From positions 5,643,151 to 5,707,150 of the forward strand of contig NC_016584.1 of assembly GCF_000235605.1 (NCBI RefSeq): a stretch of 64,000 nucleotides of DNA, in the 5' to 3' direction. The stretch comes from Desulfosporosinus orientis DSM 765. Lineage in GTDB: Bacteria; Bacillota; Desulfitobacteriia; Desulfitobacteriales; Desulfitobacteriaceae. The translations under genes and the position numbers were made by a program. Under the pieces are notes generated by a model. It worked only from the letters and a program-made list of their open reading frames with translations. It was not told the DNA's origin and did no database searches. Below are positions 18,241-27,368 of this stretch, in pieces (the stretch's first letter is position 1; every line of letters begins with the position of its first letter).

Positions 18241-19158
18241 CTAATTTTCTTTTAAATAAGAAACTCCTAATTTAGCCGGTACATTAAATGATTTTCTGGA
18301 AACGGTTAAAACGATTGTCATAATATAGGGCATGGCAATAAAAACTTCATTGGGGAATAAAGCATTGCTGCCAATGGACTGCATATAAACAGCAATTGCT
18401 TCTGCAAATCCAAAAGCTAAGGTACCAATAACCGCTCCCTTGGGATTCCAATTTCCTAAAAAGCAAATGGCAAAAGCAATCCAACCACGACCGCCGATAA
18501 TGTTCGTGGTAAACATACCCAAAAAACCAATGGAATAAAAGGCACCTGCAACTCCACCCATAAGACCTGCGAAAAGTACTGTAAGAAAGCGAACGGTGAG
18601 AACATTGATTCCAGCAACATCCACCGCTTCCGGATTCTCACCGGCAGACCGTATGGTTAAGCCAAGAGAGGTTTTATACAGCATGTAATAGGATAGGGGG
18701 GCCAGAAAATAAATTGCGTAGGTTAAGATATTTTGATTAAAGAATATGGGCCCAATTAAGGGAATGTCTGAAAGCAGAGGAATTGGTATAGTTGTTAAAG
18801 GATTAACGGTTAAGGGAGTTATTGGAACTCCAAAAATAACACGGTACAAAAATGAACAAAGACCCACGACCAAAATATTAACAGCCACCCCTGTGACTAC
18901 TTGGTGCTGCTTTAAGTAGATTGTAATCCATCCATACAAGCCTGCCACCAAAAAGCCGGCAACCATGGCGGATAAAAATCCCAATGTCAAACTGCCGCTT
19001 AAGTACCCGCCAACAAAGCCGGCCCAAGCCCCCATTAAAAAGATACCTTCAATGGCCGTTACCATCATACCTGTTCTTTCTGCTATTACTTCTGCTATAG
19101 CCCCAAAGAGCAATGGCGTCCCCATCATGATTGTTCTGCTTAACAAGTTGATCATCAT
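18241..19158 (-). CDS. ABC transporter permease, BMP/nucleoside type (NupQ-like)
   Basis: A 305-residue permease with about eight or nine TM helices of the BPD_transp_2 fold (GALFGAIAEVIAERTGM-like start, SAGENPEAVDVAGINV near residue 190, GGRGWIAFAICFLGNWNP). It overlaps the preceding permease gene by 4 bases. With its partner it forms the channel of a nucleoside- or purine-type importer. The downstream gap ends at the terminator at 18136-18166. Confidence 0.9.
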   Translation of the reverse strand: MMINLLSRTIMMGTPLLFGAIAEVIAERTGMMVTAIEGIFLMGAWAGFVGGYLSGSLTLGFLSAMVAGFLVAGLYGWITIYLKQHQVVTGVAVNILVVGLCSFLYRVIFGVPITPLTVNPLTTIPIPLLSDIPLIGPIFFNQNILTYAIYFLAPLSYYMLYKTSLGLTIRSAGENPEAVDVAGINVLTVRFLTVLFAGLMGGVAGAFYSIGFLGMFTTNIIGGRGWIAFAICFLGNWNPKGAVIGTLAFGFAEAIAVYMQSIGSNALFPNEVFIAMPYIMTIVLTVSRKSFNVPAKLGVSYLKEN

Positions 19159-20216
19159 ACCACCGCCTTTTGTAGCTTTCGTTTTTCCCGGCTATTTTCT
19201 AAACGGGCTCTGATAAAATAGGCAATAATGACAAATACCATCACAAAGCCTTGCATCAATTCAATAATACTGGATGGTATCCCTGACATCTGGCCCATGA
19301 TGGTACCGCCAACCTTCAGTGCGCCAAATAAAATAGAAGCAAAAATAATACCTATGGGGTTGCCATTGGCTAAAATTGCAATACCAATGCCGGCTGCCCC
19401 AATGTCCGTATTAAATCCCTGAACCAGCATATGTTGTACACCGTTTACTTCCGTAAATCCGGCAAGTCCGGCTAAGGCTCCACTGATAAAAAACGCCAGG
19501 ATATAGAGTCTCTTGCCATTAATTCCGGACATCTCCGCAGCCCCGGCATTATAACCTACGGCCCGGATGCGATACCCTAAGGGAGTCTTATAGAGCAAAA
19601 CCCAAACACCAAGGCAAGCCAGCACTGCCAAAACAAAACCCAAATGCAATCTCGTACCGGGGATGATTCGCGGCAGCCAGACAAAAGCGGCCAAAGCATC
19701 TGTTTGAGGGTATTCCCCTTTCCCTTCCATTAAAAATGTCCGCAGCAGATAATTCATAATTGCCAAAGCCACATAGGTTGACATCATGCTAACTAAGAAT
19801 TCATTGGAATTGTACCTGGCTTTTACAAAGCCGACAAATGCCCCCCAGATTCCACTGCCGGCAATGGTCAGCAGGAAAGTAACAATGAGTACTAACCAGC
19901 CCGGCAAGAGGTTCTGAAAAAACAAAGAGCTGGCAGCTGCAATAACCGCTCCAATATAAAACTGCCCTTGGGCTCCAATATTAAATAGATTCGCCTTGAA
20001 GGTAAAGGCAAAAGCCAAGGCCGTGAACATTAAAGGCGTTGCTTTTACAAATATGTCAGCAAAGGTATAGCCGTCACGGACTACTGAGGTGATTAATACC
20101 CCATAGGCATTCAAGGGATTTTTACCAAGAAAAAGAAGCATCAAGCCACTAAAGACTATTCCTAAAACAATCGCCAGAATGTTGGTAATCAATAAATCTC
20201 TTAGTTTAGCAGGCAT
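19155..20216 (-). CDS. ABC transporter permease, BMP/nucleoside type (NupP-like)
   Basis: A 353-residue permease with an N-terminal TM helix and the GNPLNAYGVLI-type periplasmic segment. FNIGAQGQFYIGA and AVGYNAGAAEMSGING are hallmarks of the YufP/NupP family. The ATG at 20216 lies 11 bases inside the ATPase gene, and its end overlaps the next permease, so translation is coupled. Confidence 0.92.
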   Translation of the reverse strand: MPAKLRDLLITNILAIVLGIVFSGLMLLFLGKNPLNAYGVLITSVVRDGYTFADIFVKATPLMFTALAFAFTFKANLFNIGAQGQFYIGAVIAAASSLFFQNLLPGWLVLIVTFLLTIAGSGIWGAFVGFVKARYNSNEFLVSMMSTYVALAIMNYLLRTFLMEGKGEYPQTDALAAFVWLPRIIPGTRLHLGFVLAVLACLGVWVLLYKTPLGYRIRAVGYNAGAAEMSGINGKRLYILAFFISGALAGLAGFTEVNGVQHMLVQGFNTDIGAAGIGIAILANGNPIGIIFASILFGALKVGGTIMGQMSGIPSSIIELMQGFVMVFVIIAYFIRARLENSREKRKLQKAVV

Positions 20217-21735
20217 TATTGCTCACCTCTCCTTCCCTGAATCCAGCCATTAAAAGACCAATTTTTTCTGTGGTAAGCTCAGTGCGTTTAAATACCCCTT
20301 GTATTTGGCCCTTATACAAAACAGCAATTCGATCGGAAAGAGCAAAAATCTCCGACAGCTCCGTTGATACTAATACAATACTTTTTCCTTTATCGCGTTC
20401 TTTAAGAATGACTTGATGAATGTGGTTCACCGCACCTAAATCCAACCCTCTTGTCGGTTGATCAAAGACGATTACCTTTTCGCCATTATCTACTTCCCTC
20501 GCCAAAATCACTTTCTGTTGGTTGCCCCCAGATAAGCCCCGGACAATGGTCTCCCCTGAAGGAGCCTTGATGGCATACTCTTCAATTTCTTGGGCTGTAT
20601 ATTGATTAAGCGCCTTTTGGTTAATAAATCCGTAGTTGTTCCATTTTTTAGCGTAACTGCTCTTAAGCATCATATTCTCGGCAATGGACATCTCCATAAT
20701 CATTCCGTCCTTGCTTCTGTCAGCAGGAACATAGCCAATTCCCAAGTCTATCCTTGCTCTTATGCCTTTTTCCGTAATATCCTCTCCATCGAGGAAAATT
20801 CTCCCGCTGGCAGGCAGCAGGGCACCACATACTACTTCACAGAGTTCCTTTTGTCCATTCCCGCTGACACCGGCAATTCCAAGAATTTCTCCCTTGCGGA
20901 CTGTCAAAGAGATATTTTCCAGGACATTGATTCCACTCTTATCCTTGACCGTAACACCTTGTGTTTCCAGCCGCACTTCCTGTTTGACTTCCTGCTGATC
21001 ATCTTTGGTTACCCAATTTAAATCTTTGCCTATCATCAATTTGGATAATTCTATCTCATTCGTCTCTTCCTTTTTCAAATCACCATAAACCTTTCCTGAC
21101 CTCATGACAATAATCCGGTCGGCAACACTCATTACTTCTTTTAACTTGTGGGTGATAAAAATCACCGAATTCCCTTGGGCGGTAAAGTCTCTGACAAATT
21201 CCATAAGTTTTTCTGCTTCCTGAGGGGTAAGAACTGCCGTGGGCTCATCCATAATCAAAAGATTGGCTTTTTGATAGAGGGCTTTTAGAATTTCTACTTT
21301 TTGTTGAACACCAACGGCCAAGTCACGAATATAGTCATTAGGATCCAGATCAAAGCCATAAAGCTCAGACAGCTTTTTAATTTCTTCCTGGAAGCGTTTC
21401 TGATCAATCCTTCCATGCACATTACCCAAAATAATATTTTCTGTCACAGTATGGGCGGGTACCAGGGAAAAATGCTGCTGGATCATGGAGATTCCCAGTT
21501 CCATAGCCTCCTTGGGAGAATGAATTTTCACCTCTTTCCCATCCTTGAATAGTTTCCCTTCATCCGCCTTATATAGTCCGTAAAGGATTTTCATAATCGT
21601 GCTTTTGCCTGCGCCATTTTCTCCTAATAAAGCTAACACCTCACCTCTTTGAATGGAAAAGGATACATCTTTATTAGCAACAACCTTAGCGAAATATTTA
21701 CTGATCCCTCTAAGTTCAAAAAATACGGTTTCCAT
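20206..21735 (-). CDS. Tandem ABC ATPase, nucleoside/simple-sugar type (NupO-like)
   Basis: A 509-residue double ATPase. The first domain has Walker A GENGAGKSTIMKILYG and Walker B LLIMDEPTAVLTP. The second has the altered Walker A GVSGNGQKELCEV usual for this class, signature GLSGGNQQKVILARE and Walker B VIVFDQPTRGLD. It energises both permeases encoded after it. It is separated from the upstream lipoprotein gene by a hairpin. Confidence 0.93.
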   Translation of the reverse strand: METVFFELRGISKYFAKVVANKDVSFSIQRGEVLALLGENGAGKSTIMKILYGLYKADEGKLFKDGKEVKIHSPKEAMELGISMIQQHFSLVPAHTVTENIILGNVHGRIDQKRFQEEIKKLSELYGFDLDPNDYIRDLAVGVQQKVEILKALYQKANLLIMDEPTAVLTPQEAEKLMEFVRDFTAQGNSVIFITHKLKEVMSVADRIIVMRSGKVYGDLKKEETNEIELSKLMIGKDLNWVTKDDQQEVKQEVRLETQGVTVKDKSGINVLENISLTVRKGEILGIAGVSGNGQKELCEVVCGALLPASGRIFLDGEDITEKGIRARIDLGIGYVPADRSKDGMIMEMSIAENMMLKSSYAKKWNNYGFINQKALNQYTAQEIEEYAIKAPSGETIVRGLSGGNQQKVILAREVDNGEKVIVFDQPTRGLDLGAVNHIHQVILKERDKGKSIVLVSTELSEIFALSDRIAVLYKGQIQGVFKRTELTTEKIGLLMAGFREGEVSNNAC

Positions 21736-21754
21736 AATCCCACCACCTATTTAG

Positions 21755-21788
21755 AAAATTAGCGGTACCTTTCGGAACCGCTAATTTT
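21755..21788 (-). terminator. Intra-operon hairpin after the BMP lipoprotein gene
   Basis: A perfect 12-bp stem AAAATTAGCGGT (21755-21766) with 21777-21788, 10-base loop. It lies between the binding-protein gene and the ATPase gene. The A/T-rich ends of the stem give a weak U-run on the minus strand. It probably attenuates read-through, keeping the lipoprotein more abundant than the transporter. Confidence 0.72.
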
Positions 21789-21826
21789 AACTGTTTTTAT
21801 TCAAATAAACCTTCAACTCAATAATT

Positions 21827-22849
21827 TTATTTATCTTTAAACATTGTGGTTAAATCAATTTCACCTTTTTTAACTTTCTCCATGCCTGCTGCCACTTTAT
21901 CCTGAATATCCTTGCCAATATTGTCTGTATATACCGGCTTGAAGATATTTTCGGCAATTCCCGCTTCATGTACTTTATTGCCATCTAAGCTTCCATCAAG
22001 GAATTTTTGAACAGCCCAAACATAGAACGTTTCAAAATCAAAGACAACAGACCCTACAACGGTATTGGGATCAATGGTTGTCTGGTCTCCGGAGAAACCG
22101 ATAAACTTAACCCCTTTTTCCTTGGCAGCCTGAATAGCCCCTAAGCCAACCTGATTTGCATAAACAAACATCACATCAGCACCGTTGTCAATCATGGTAT
22201 CGGCCATTTGTTTGCCTAAAGCTACATCATCCCAGCTGTTGGCATAAGCACGGACTGCTTTTGCACCGGCTATGCCGCGCTCTTTAGCAGCGTCAACAGC
22301 GACCGTTTCATAGACATCCAGCAAATGTTCCATAGCCTTATTGGGGAAACCGCCAATTGTGGCAAATTGACCGTTTTTGCTGACTTCCCCTGCCATTAAA
22401 GCAGCTATATAACTAGCCTCATATTCCTTTGGGAAAATCGGAGCCACATTGGCACCTTTACTAACCATGCCATTGACTACACAAAAGGTTGTTTTGGGAT
22501 AGTTAGGAGCAACCTTATTGGCTGCCTCATCAAATTGGGTACCTGCCGCCATAATTAAATCATAACCACGCTCTGCATAATTTCTAAACGTAGACTCATA
22601 ATCGGCAGCTTGTACGTTTTCGACGTATTCCATTTTTGTGCCCAGAGTTTCATTGGATTTGACCAGCCCGGCGTAGTTGGTTGCATTCCAGCTTTGATCG
22701 TTAATAGGCCCAGGTAGAATAAGAACCATTTTGTAATCGCCCGCATTTTTCTTGTCTGAAGAATCTGCTGTTTTGCTGCATCCTGTCATGAAAACCAGCA
22801 TTACCACAGTTAAAACAGCCGCTATCAATTTAAATCTTTTCTTAAACAT
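21827..22849 (-). CDS. BMP-family substrate-binding lipoprotein (purine nucleoside receptor A type)
   Basis: A 340-residue lipoprotein with signal and lipobox VFMTGC (Cys at 24). The BMP fold shows in VLILPGPINDQSWNATNYAG, GYDLIMAAGTQFDEAANKVA and GVKFIGFSGDQTTIDP. Family members bind purine nucleosides, and some bind other ligands. It is first in the operon bmp-ATPase-permease-permease and lies downstream of the YesMN-like pair on the same strand. Confidence 0.9.
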   Translation of the reverse strand: MFKKRFKLIAAVLTVVMLVFMTGCSKTADSSDKKNAGDYKMVLILPGPINDQSWNATNYAGLVKSNETLGTKMEYVENVQAADYESTFRNYAERGYDLIMAAGTQFDEAANKVAPNYPKTTFCVVNGMVSKGANVAPIFPKEYEASYIAALMAGEVSKNGQFATIGGFPNKAMEHLLDVYETVAVDAAKERGIAGAKAVRAYANSWDDVALGKQMADTMIDNGADVMFVYANQVGLGAIQAAKEKGVKFIGFSGDQTTIDPNTVVGSVVFDFETFYVWAVQKFLDGSLDGNKVHEAGIAENIFKPVYTDNIGKDIQDKVAAGMEKVKKGEIDLTTMFKDK

Positions 22850-23021
22850 TCTCCTACCTCCCCATATAATCTGTTACCTCGCAAAAAAGATTGGTACAGG
22901 CCCTTCAATCTTAGACCTATTTTAACAAAAATACTCTGATAGGATAGTAACAGTCATGTCGAGTTTTTAGCACTATTTTGATACAACCAGCCAGTCACTA
23001 TCCTTTGTTTGATATTTTGCA

Positions 23022-23816
23022 CTATTTTGCTTTATTCCAGTTTTTTCTTCTCTCATCCTCAGGGGTAATTCCCATATACTTCTTGTAAAGTCTGGAAAAA
23101 TAGCTGGGATTCTGATAGCCTACCCGATAAGATATATCCGTTATTTTTAAAGTTGTTTCGGTCAAGAGTTTCTTAGCCTGGGTTAGCCGGTAATTAATCA
23201 GGTAAATGCTGAAGTTCTCCCCTGTTACCTCCTTAAATAACCGGCTGAAATACTCAGGGGATCGATACACTTGACTGGCAACCTCCGCCAGGGAAATGCT
23301 ATCATTAAAATGCTCATGAATATAATTTAAAGCCATTTTGATAAATTTATTGTTATCAATAGAATTGCCGGAATACTCGGTCAGGGTTTTACTTCTCGCC
23401 TGTTCCATTTGGTCAGCGATTCTTTGTCTGTCCTGTTGGGTATAGCGATCCTTCTCAATTTTCGCCAGGATCTCAATTAATTCAGAGCTTCTTAATTCGG
23501 ATTTTAAGATATATTCCTTAGCACCACAGCTAATGGCTTGTTTTGCGTAGGAAAAATCAGCGTAATTCGTCAGAATAACAAATTCCGTCTCAGGCAGTAC
23601 TTTTTGAATGTTTTTCATCGCCGTAATCCCATCCATTTTGGGCATCCGGATATCCAAAATTACGACATCAGGCTTCTCTTTTACAGCAAGCTCATAGGCT
23701 TGTAAACCATCTGCCACAGTTCCAACGATCTCTAAACTGATTTTTTTATCCTTCAAACAATAGTTCAGCCACTCCCGAATCGGCAGCTCATCATCGGCAA
23801 TAATTATTCTTAACAT
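23022..23816 (-). CDS. AraC-type response regulator (YesN-like)
   Basis: A 264-residue protein. The receiver (1-120) has the phosphoacceptor Asp in VVILDIRMPKMDGI and the Lys of ILKSELRSSEL. The C-terminal AraC domain has two HTH units (ISLAEVASQVYRSPEYFSRL and ITDISYRVGYQNPSYFSRLY). It follows the kinase gene by 10 bases and lies directly upstream of the BMP transporter, which it likely controls. Confidence 0.92.
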   Translation of the reverse strand: MLRIIIADDELPIREWLNYCLKDKKISLEIVGTVADGLQAYELAVKEKPDVVILDIRMPKMDGITAMKNIQKVLPETEFVILTNYADFSYAKQAISCGAKEYILKSELRSSELIEILAKIEKDRYTQQDRQRIADQMEQARSKTLTEYSGNSIDNNKFIKMALNYIHEHFNDSISLAEVASQVYRSPEYFSRLFKEVTGENFSIYLINYRLTQAKKLLTETTLKITDISYRVGYQNPSYFSRLYKKYMGITPEDERRKNWNKAK

Positions 23817-23825
23817 AATTCCTCC

Positions 23826-25547
23826 CTAAGCATAGTACCGTAATTTAAGTACAATTTTACTTCCCTGGGGTTGATTCTCTTTAATGGTCAGACCATAACC
23901 AACTCCACAAAGAATTTTAATTCGTTCATGAACATTTAAAATTCCCACTTTGTTCATTTGAACCTCTTTATTAAAGATTTCGTTGATTTCCTCCGGACTT
24001 ATTCCGATTCCGTTGTCGGAAATAGTTATATATAAATCATTATTATCTAATTGAGCTTCTACTTTAATTTCTATCAGTCTATTAGCCTGGAGGCCATAAA
24101 AAATGGCATTTTCGATAATGGGCTGGAGAATAAATGAAGGAATCAGGGCATTTAAGGTGGCTTCTTCCAGTAAAAATACCACGGTAAAAGCCTTGGCATA
24201 TCTCATCTTTTGCAGGGCTATATAGTCTTCCAAATGTTTAATTTCATCTTTTAACTGGATAAATTCCTCCCCACGGGACAGCACCCTGCGCAAGAGCTTG
24301 GAAAAATGATAAAGCATCTCTTCTGCTTCTGTATTTTTTCCCATTTCAACATAAAAACGGATGGAGCTTAAGGTATTATAAATAAAATGGGGGTTGATTT
24401 GAGCTTGTAAAAAATCAAGCTCCAGTAATCGTTTTTGACGTTCATTGTTAATATTTTCTTCAAGAAGATAATTCACGCGCTGAATCAGCTCATTAAACGT
24501 AATGGAAATCTCGGAAAACTCTTTGTAGTTACTATCCGGAATTTGAATGGAGAGGTTACCTTTATTAAATTCTGTCATTTTGCCGGCCAGTAAATCTAAA
24601 GGTTTGGCTATTTTTTTAGCTACAACATTAAGTACTCCAGCTGTAAGTATGATGCATAAGAGCCCAAAGGTTATTAAAAACAGCTCTACTTTTTTTAGAG
24701 GCAGCATAGCACTCTGTAACGAAACGGACTCTACAATGTACCAACCGTAATCACTTATTGGTTGAAATATAAAAAGCTTATCCTCATTTAAATAATAGTT
24801 ATTCAAATTATTTAGGTCATTTGTCTTATTAAAGTTATTTAGTTTTTTGTTGATTTTATTTTTATCCTTATGAGAAATAATCACCCCATTCTGGTCCACA
24901 ATAAAGAAATCTTTTTCCTCATTGGTTAAACGGATATAATTATCACACAATAACTTCTCATTTACGTTCAATAATAACAAACCATAAGTTTGTTTTGAAA
25001 TATAAGCTTCAACTTTTCTAACTAATTGGAAATAATAATTATATCCTCCTGTAGCTTTTTCGTAAGACTTCATGGGAAGAATGATACTATCTTTACCAGC
25101 TTCCAGTGATTTGGCATAGGTATCTAAATCGGCATCCTGATTGGATGACATGGAATACGAGGTCGAGTAGTTATTGCCGCGATTATCGATTAAATGCCCG
25201 TCGATGAGCATCGCCGTACTTCGATAGGACCAGATGTAACCAGCCATAATTCCTTCGATTTTCTGAATCTGATCCTTGTTGACACTCTCTCCGCCTGAGC
25301 TTTTTTTAAGCGAATCAATAATACTCGTATCATAGGCAATGCGGCTGGCTAATACTTCTACATCCTTTAATTCCTGATTGATTCTGATGGCAATCTGCTG
25401 AAGCATATTGGAATTAAGTTGAATAACTTCTTTTTGAATGACTGATTCCGCATACTTATAAGTCAAAAAACCCAAAAAGGTAATCAGACACTGAAGAATA
25501 ATAAACAGAGCAACGAATAACTGGAAAATCAAACTTTTCTTTTTCAT
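23826..25547 (-). CDS. Sensor histidine kinase (YesM-like)
   Basis: About 573 residues. TM1 is near 6-30, an extracytoplasmic Cache-like sensor spans about 30-285, then TM2, a HAMP segment (KKIAKPLDLLAGKMTEFNKG) and the His_kinase/HATPase pair with phosphoacceptor LQAQINPHFIYNTLSSIRF. The ATP-binding domain has IIENAIFYGLQ and DNGIGIS. I use the ATG at 25547 with AAGGAAAG upstream; the in-frame TTG at 25562 includes that RBS. It forms a pair with the AraC-type regulator. Confidence 0.92.
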   Translation of the reverse strand: MKKKSLIFQLFVALFIILQCLITFLGFLTYKYAESVIQKEVIQLNSNMLQQIAIRINQELKDVEVLASRIAYDTSIIDSLKKSSGGESVNKDQIQKIEGIMAGYIWSYRSTAMLIDGHLIDNRGNNYSTSYSMSSNQDADLDTYAKSLEAGKDSIILPMKSYEKATGGYNYYFQLVRKVEAYISKQTYGLLLLNVNEKLLCDNYIRLTNEEKDFFIVDQNGVIISHKDKNKINKKLNNFNKTNDLNNLNNYYLNEDKLFIFQPISDYGWYIVESVSLQSAMLPLKKVELFLITFGLLCIILTAGVLNVVAKKIAKPLDLLAGKMTEFNKGNLSIQIPDSNYKEFSEISITFNELIQRVNYLLEENINNERQKRLLELDFLQAQINPHFIYNTLSSIRFYVEMGKNTEAEEMLYHFSKLLRRVLSRGEEFIQLKDEIKHLEDYIALQKMRYAKAFTVVFLLEEATLNALIPSFILQPIIENAIFYGLQANRLIEIKVEAQLDNNDLYITISDNGIGISPEEINEIFNKEVQMNKVGILNVHERIKILCGVGYGLTIKENQPQGSKIVLKLRYYA

Positions 25548-25877
25548 AGTTCTTTCCTTCAAATAGAATTTTAGGGTAAAAATTCTCTATTTTTTTGCAA
25601 TACCCTTTTTATGCTATTGAATTTAGAGCTTAAACTTGTAATAAGGCAAACCGAAGAGCTAATCACGAGTACACTGCCAAAAATCCGGATGCACATGGCG
25701 TATCAGGTTATTTATGTAATTAGCGTTTATTCCAAATTCGTCTGCGCTGACGAATTTGGAAGCGCGAAAGTTTTCCACAAACTTGTTTCTCTTTGGCATA
25801 ATAACCCATTGATATATGGTATAAATGCTTATCCTTTCTAATAGGATTTACTGACTTCATATTGCTGGGGGTTTAAT
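25548..25877. other. Gap with a palindrome, upstream of the TIR gene
   Basis: A 330-base stretch holds no credible gene: the 76-codon open frame from 25611 has no RBS or family features. The clear element is an 11-bp inverted repeat at 25732-25742 and 25749-25759 (CCAAATTCGTC, 6-base spacer). The sequence just before 25878 has GGGGG 6 bases before the TIR start codon. It marks the left edge of the accessory segment. Confidence 0.5.
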
Positions 25878-26309
25878 ATGCTTGGTATATTTTTCGCCTA
25901 TAGTCATAAAGATAAAGAAAAACTGTACAATCTTATAGAAAACTTAAACTCTTTAAAGAATTACTGCGAACTAATCTATTATCAGAAAACTTTGCCGGAA
26001 AAGAACAAAAAGGAAGACTTCTTCCTTAAATTATTATCTGAAATAGATTTTTTTGTTGTTTTATTGTCGGATAGTTCTCTGGAGAGTAAATATGTGCAAA
26101 GGGAAATTTCCGAAGCGATAAGACTGTGTCAATGCAAACCAGGGAACATTAAAAAAATCTTCCCTTTAATAATAGATGATACAATTGATAGTTCTGATCT
26201 GAGAATACATGAATATATTAAACAACAAAATGTTTTTCGCCCCACTTCTATGAAAAGTGCAGCGAAAATCATTGAAGAGGAAGTCATTCACGAACTAAGC
26301 AACATGTAA
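25878..26309 (+). CDS. Stand-alone TIR-domain protein
   Basis: A 143-residue protein that is a TIR domain and almost nothing else. Box 1 is IFFAYSHKDKE (residues 4-14). The later motif FFVVLLSDSSLESKYVQREI contains Glu76 at the position of the catalytic Glu of NAD-cleaving TIR enzymes. Bacterial TIR proteins often sense or signal in anti-phage defence by breaking NAD or making cyclic ADP-ribose signals. RBS GGGGG is 6 bases upstream. Its end overlaps, tail to tail by 22 bases, a PGDYG-type gene. A DUF4231/SLATT membrane-protein gene follows about 500 bases on. Confidence 0.8.
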   Translation: MLGIFFAYSHKDKEKLYNLIENLNSLKNYCELIYYQKTLPEKNKKEDFFLKLLSEIDFFVVLLSDSSLESKYVQREISEAIRLCQCKPGNIKKIFPLIIDDTIDSSDLRIHEYIKQQNVFRPTSMKSAAKIIEEEVIHELSNM

Positions 26310-26566
26310 GTTTTTAAAAAAATGTTCTTTTTACAGGGATACCGTTCCCCCTCGATTCCGGTAATAATGTAATCCCCTTTGCTAATATAATGCTTACCTT
26401 CCAAAGTTTTAATAAAGGGGACTTTTCCCGTTTCAACGGGGTTTTCATAACCATTTATAACTAATCCGGATTTAATGGCTACTTCAAAATCATCAAATCC
26501 GTCTTCTAACCCAAATGTATACTCAACAGCCTCAACTGGTATAGGTTTTTTGACATATTTGGCCAT
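26288..26566 (-). CDS. PGDYG-domain phage-type protein
   Basis: About 92 residues. It starts MAKYVKKPIPVEAVEYT and ends with GDYIITGIEGERYPCKKNIF, the pattern of the small PGDYG proteins that are common in phages and prophages; their role is unknown. I use the ATG at 26566 with GAGGTG 6 bases upstream; a GTG at 26575 lies inside the RBS. It is antisense between the TIR and DUF4231 genes and points to a phage-derived or defence-related neighbourhood. Confidence 0.78.
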   Translation of the reverse strand: MAKYVKKPIPVEAVEYTFGLEDGFDDFEVAIKSGLVINGYENPVETGKVPFIKTLEGKHYISKGDYIITGIEGERYPCKKNIFLKTYMLLSS

Positions 26567-26668
26567 ATTTTTCACCTCACTCTTATTATTTCTGGTTTTC
26601 TAAAACTTTAAACCAATGAACTTTATTCATTTTATGTCATGCTTTATATATGAGTGACTCCAGTACAT

Positions 26669-26711
26669 AAGTAAAGAACTAGCTTTATTATTAATAGCTA
26701 GTTCTTTACTT
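26669..26711. repeat. Perfect 16-bp inverted repeat
   Basis: AAGTAAAGAACTAGCT at 26669-26684 pairs exactly with 26696-26711 (11-base loop). It lies in the gap between the divergent PGDYG and DUF4231 genes, about 95 bases before the latter. The following plus-strand sequence is not a clear U-run, so it could be an operator, an RNA hairpin or a small inverted-repeat remnant. Confidence 0.7.
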
Positions 26712-26806
26712 AACAATATTTAAAATTCATCCTCTAAATAGGCTTAATAAGGAATAAGGTTTAAATTTACGGGTTTACTTATTTTAATTTCAGAGGAAGG
26801 GTTGTC

Positions 26807-27271
26807 ATGGACAATACCATTAAATCGGAGAAATACATACAAGACAGGGTGAATGAGCAGATACATTGGTATTCGACTATGAGTAAACGGAATCAAAGAA
26901 TGTACAAACTTCTAAAAACCATTGAAATTGTCTTCGCAGCTTTAATTCCCTTTCTTGTTACTTTTGTTTCTTCCGGTTTTAGCTCTATTAAAGTTATTGT
27001 AGGTATTTTAGGTATATCAATCACTATTATAAGCAGCCTCCTGGCTTTGTATCGATTCCAGGAGAATTGGCTGGAGTTCAGAACAACGGCAGAATCCTTA
27101 AAACGGGAGAAGTTTCTTTTTCTTGCCCGAGTTAACATCTATAACTCAGATAATGCACTCCCACTATTTGTCCAAAGAGTCGAAGATTTAATGTCTAAAG
27201 AAAATACCAGATGGCTCCACAACATGACAAAAAAAGCATATGAATCGAAAAGCTCCTGCAAAGAACAATAA
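26807..27271 (+). CDS. DUF4231 / SLATT-type two-TM membrane protein
   Basis: A 154-residue protein. The N-terminal helix has YIQDRVNEQIHWYSTMSKRN. Two TM helices span about 40-60 and 63-82, and the conserved cytoplasmic block is FQENWLEFRTTAESLKREKF. This is the DUF4231 pattern, part of the SLATT group of predicted pore-forming effectors tied to nucleotide-signal immunity systems. The TIR gene upstream on the same strand could supply such a signal. It stands on its own promoter or is read from the TIR transcript. RBS is GAGGAAGG, about 9 bases before the ATG. Confidence 0.82.
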   Translation: MDNTIKSEKYIQDRVNEQIHWYSTMSKRNQRMYKLLKTIEIVFAALIPFLVTFVSSGFSSIKVIVGILGISITIISSLLALYRFQENWLEFRTTAESLKREKFLFLARVNIYNSDNALPLFVQRVEDLMSKENTRWLHNMTKKAYESKSSCKEQ

Positions 27272-27368
27272 CAGTCATCCATTTATTCAGCGAGTCATTG
27301 TCCCAACCCTTGGGTTTTTAAAAAAATTCTTGTATTTGAAAAAGACTGCCTCTATTAGAAAAAGCACG

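Noticed and set aside
25611-25841. 76-codon open frame before the TIR gene
   Set aside because: No RBS, no recognisable family, and a perfect palindrome lies within it.
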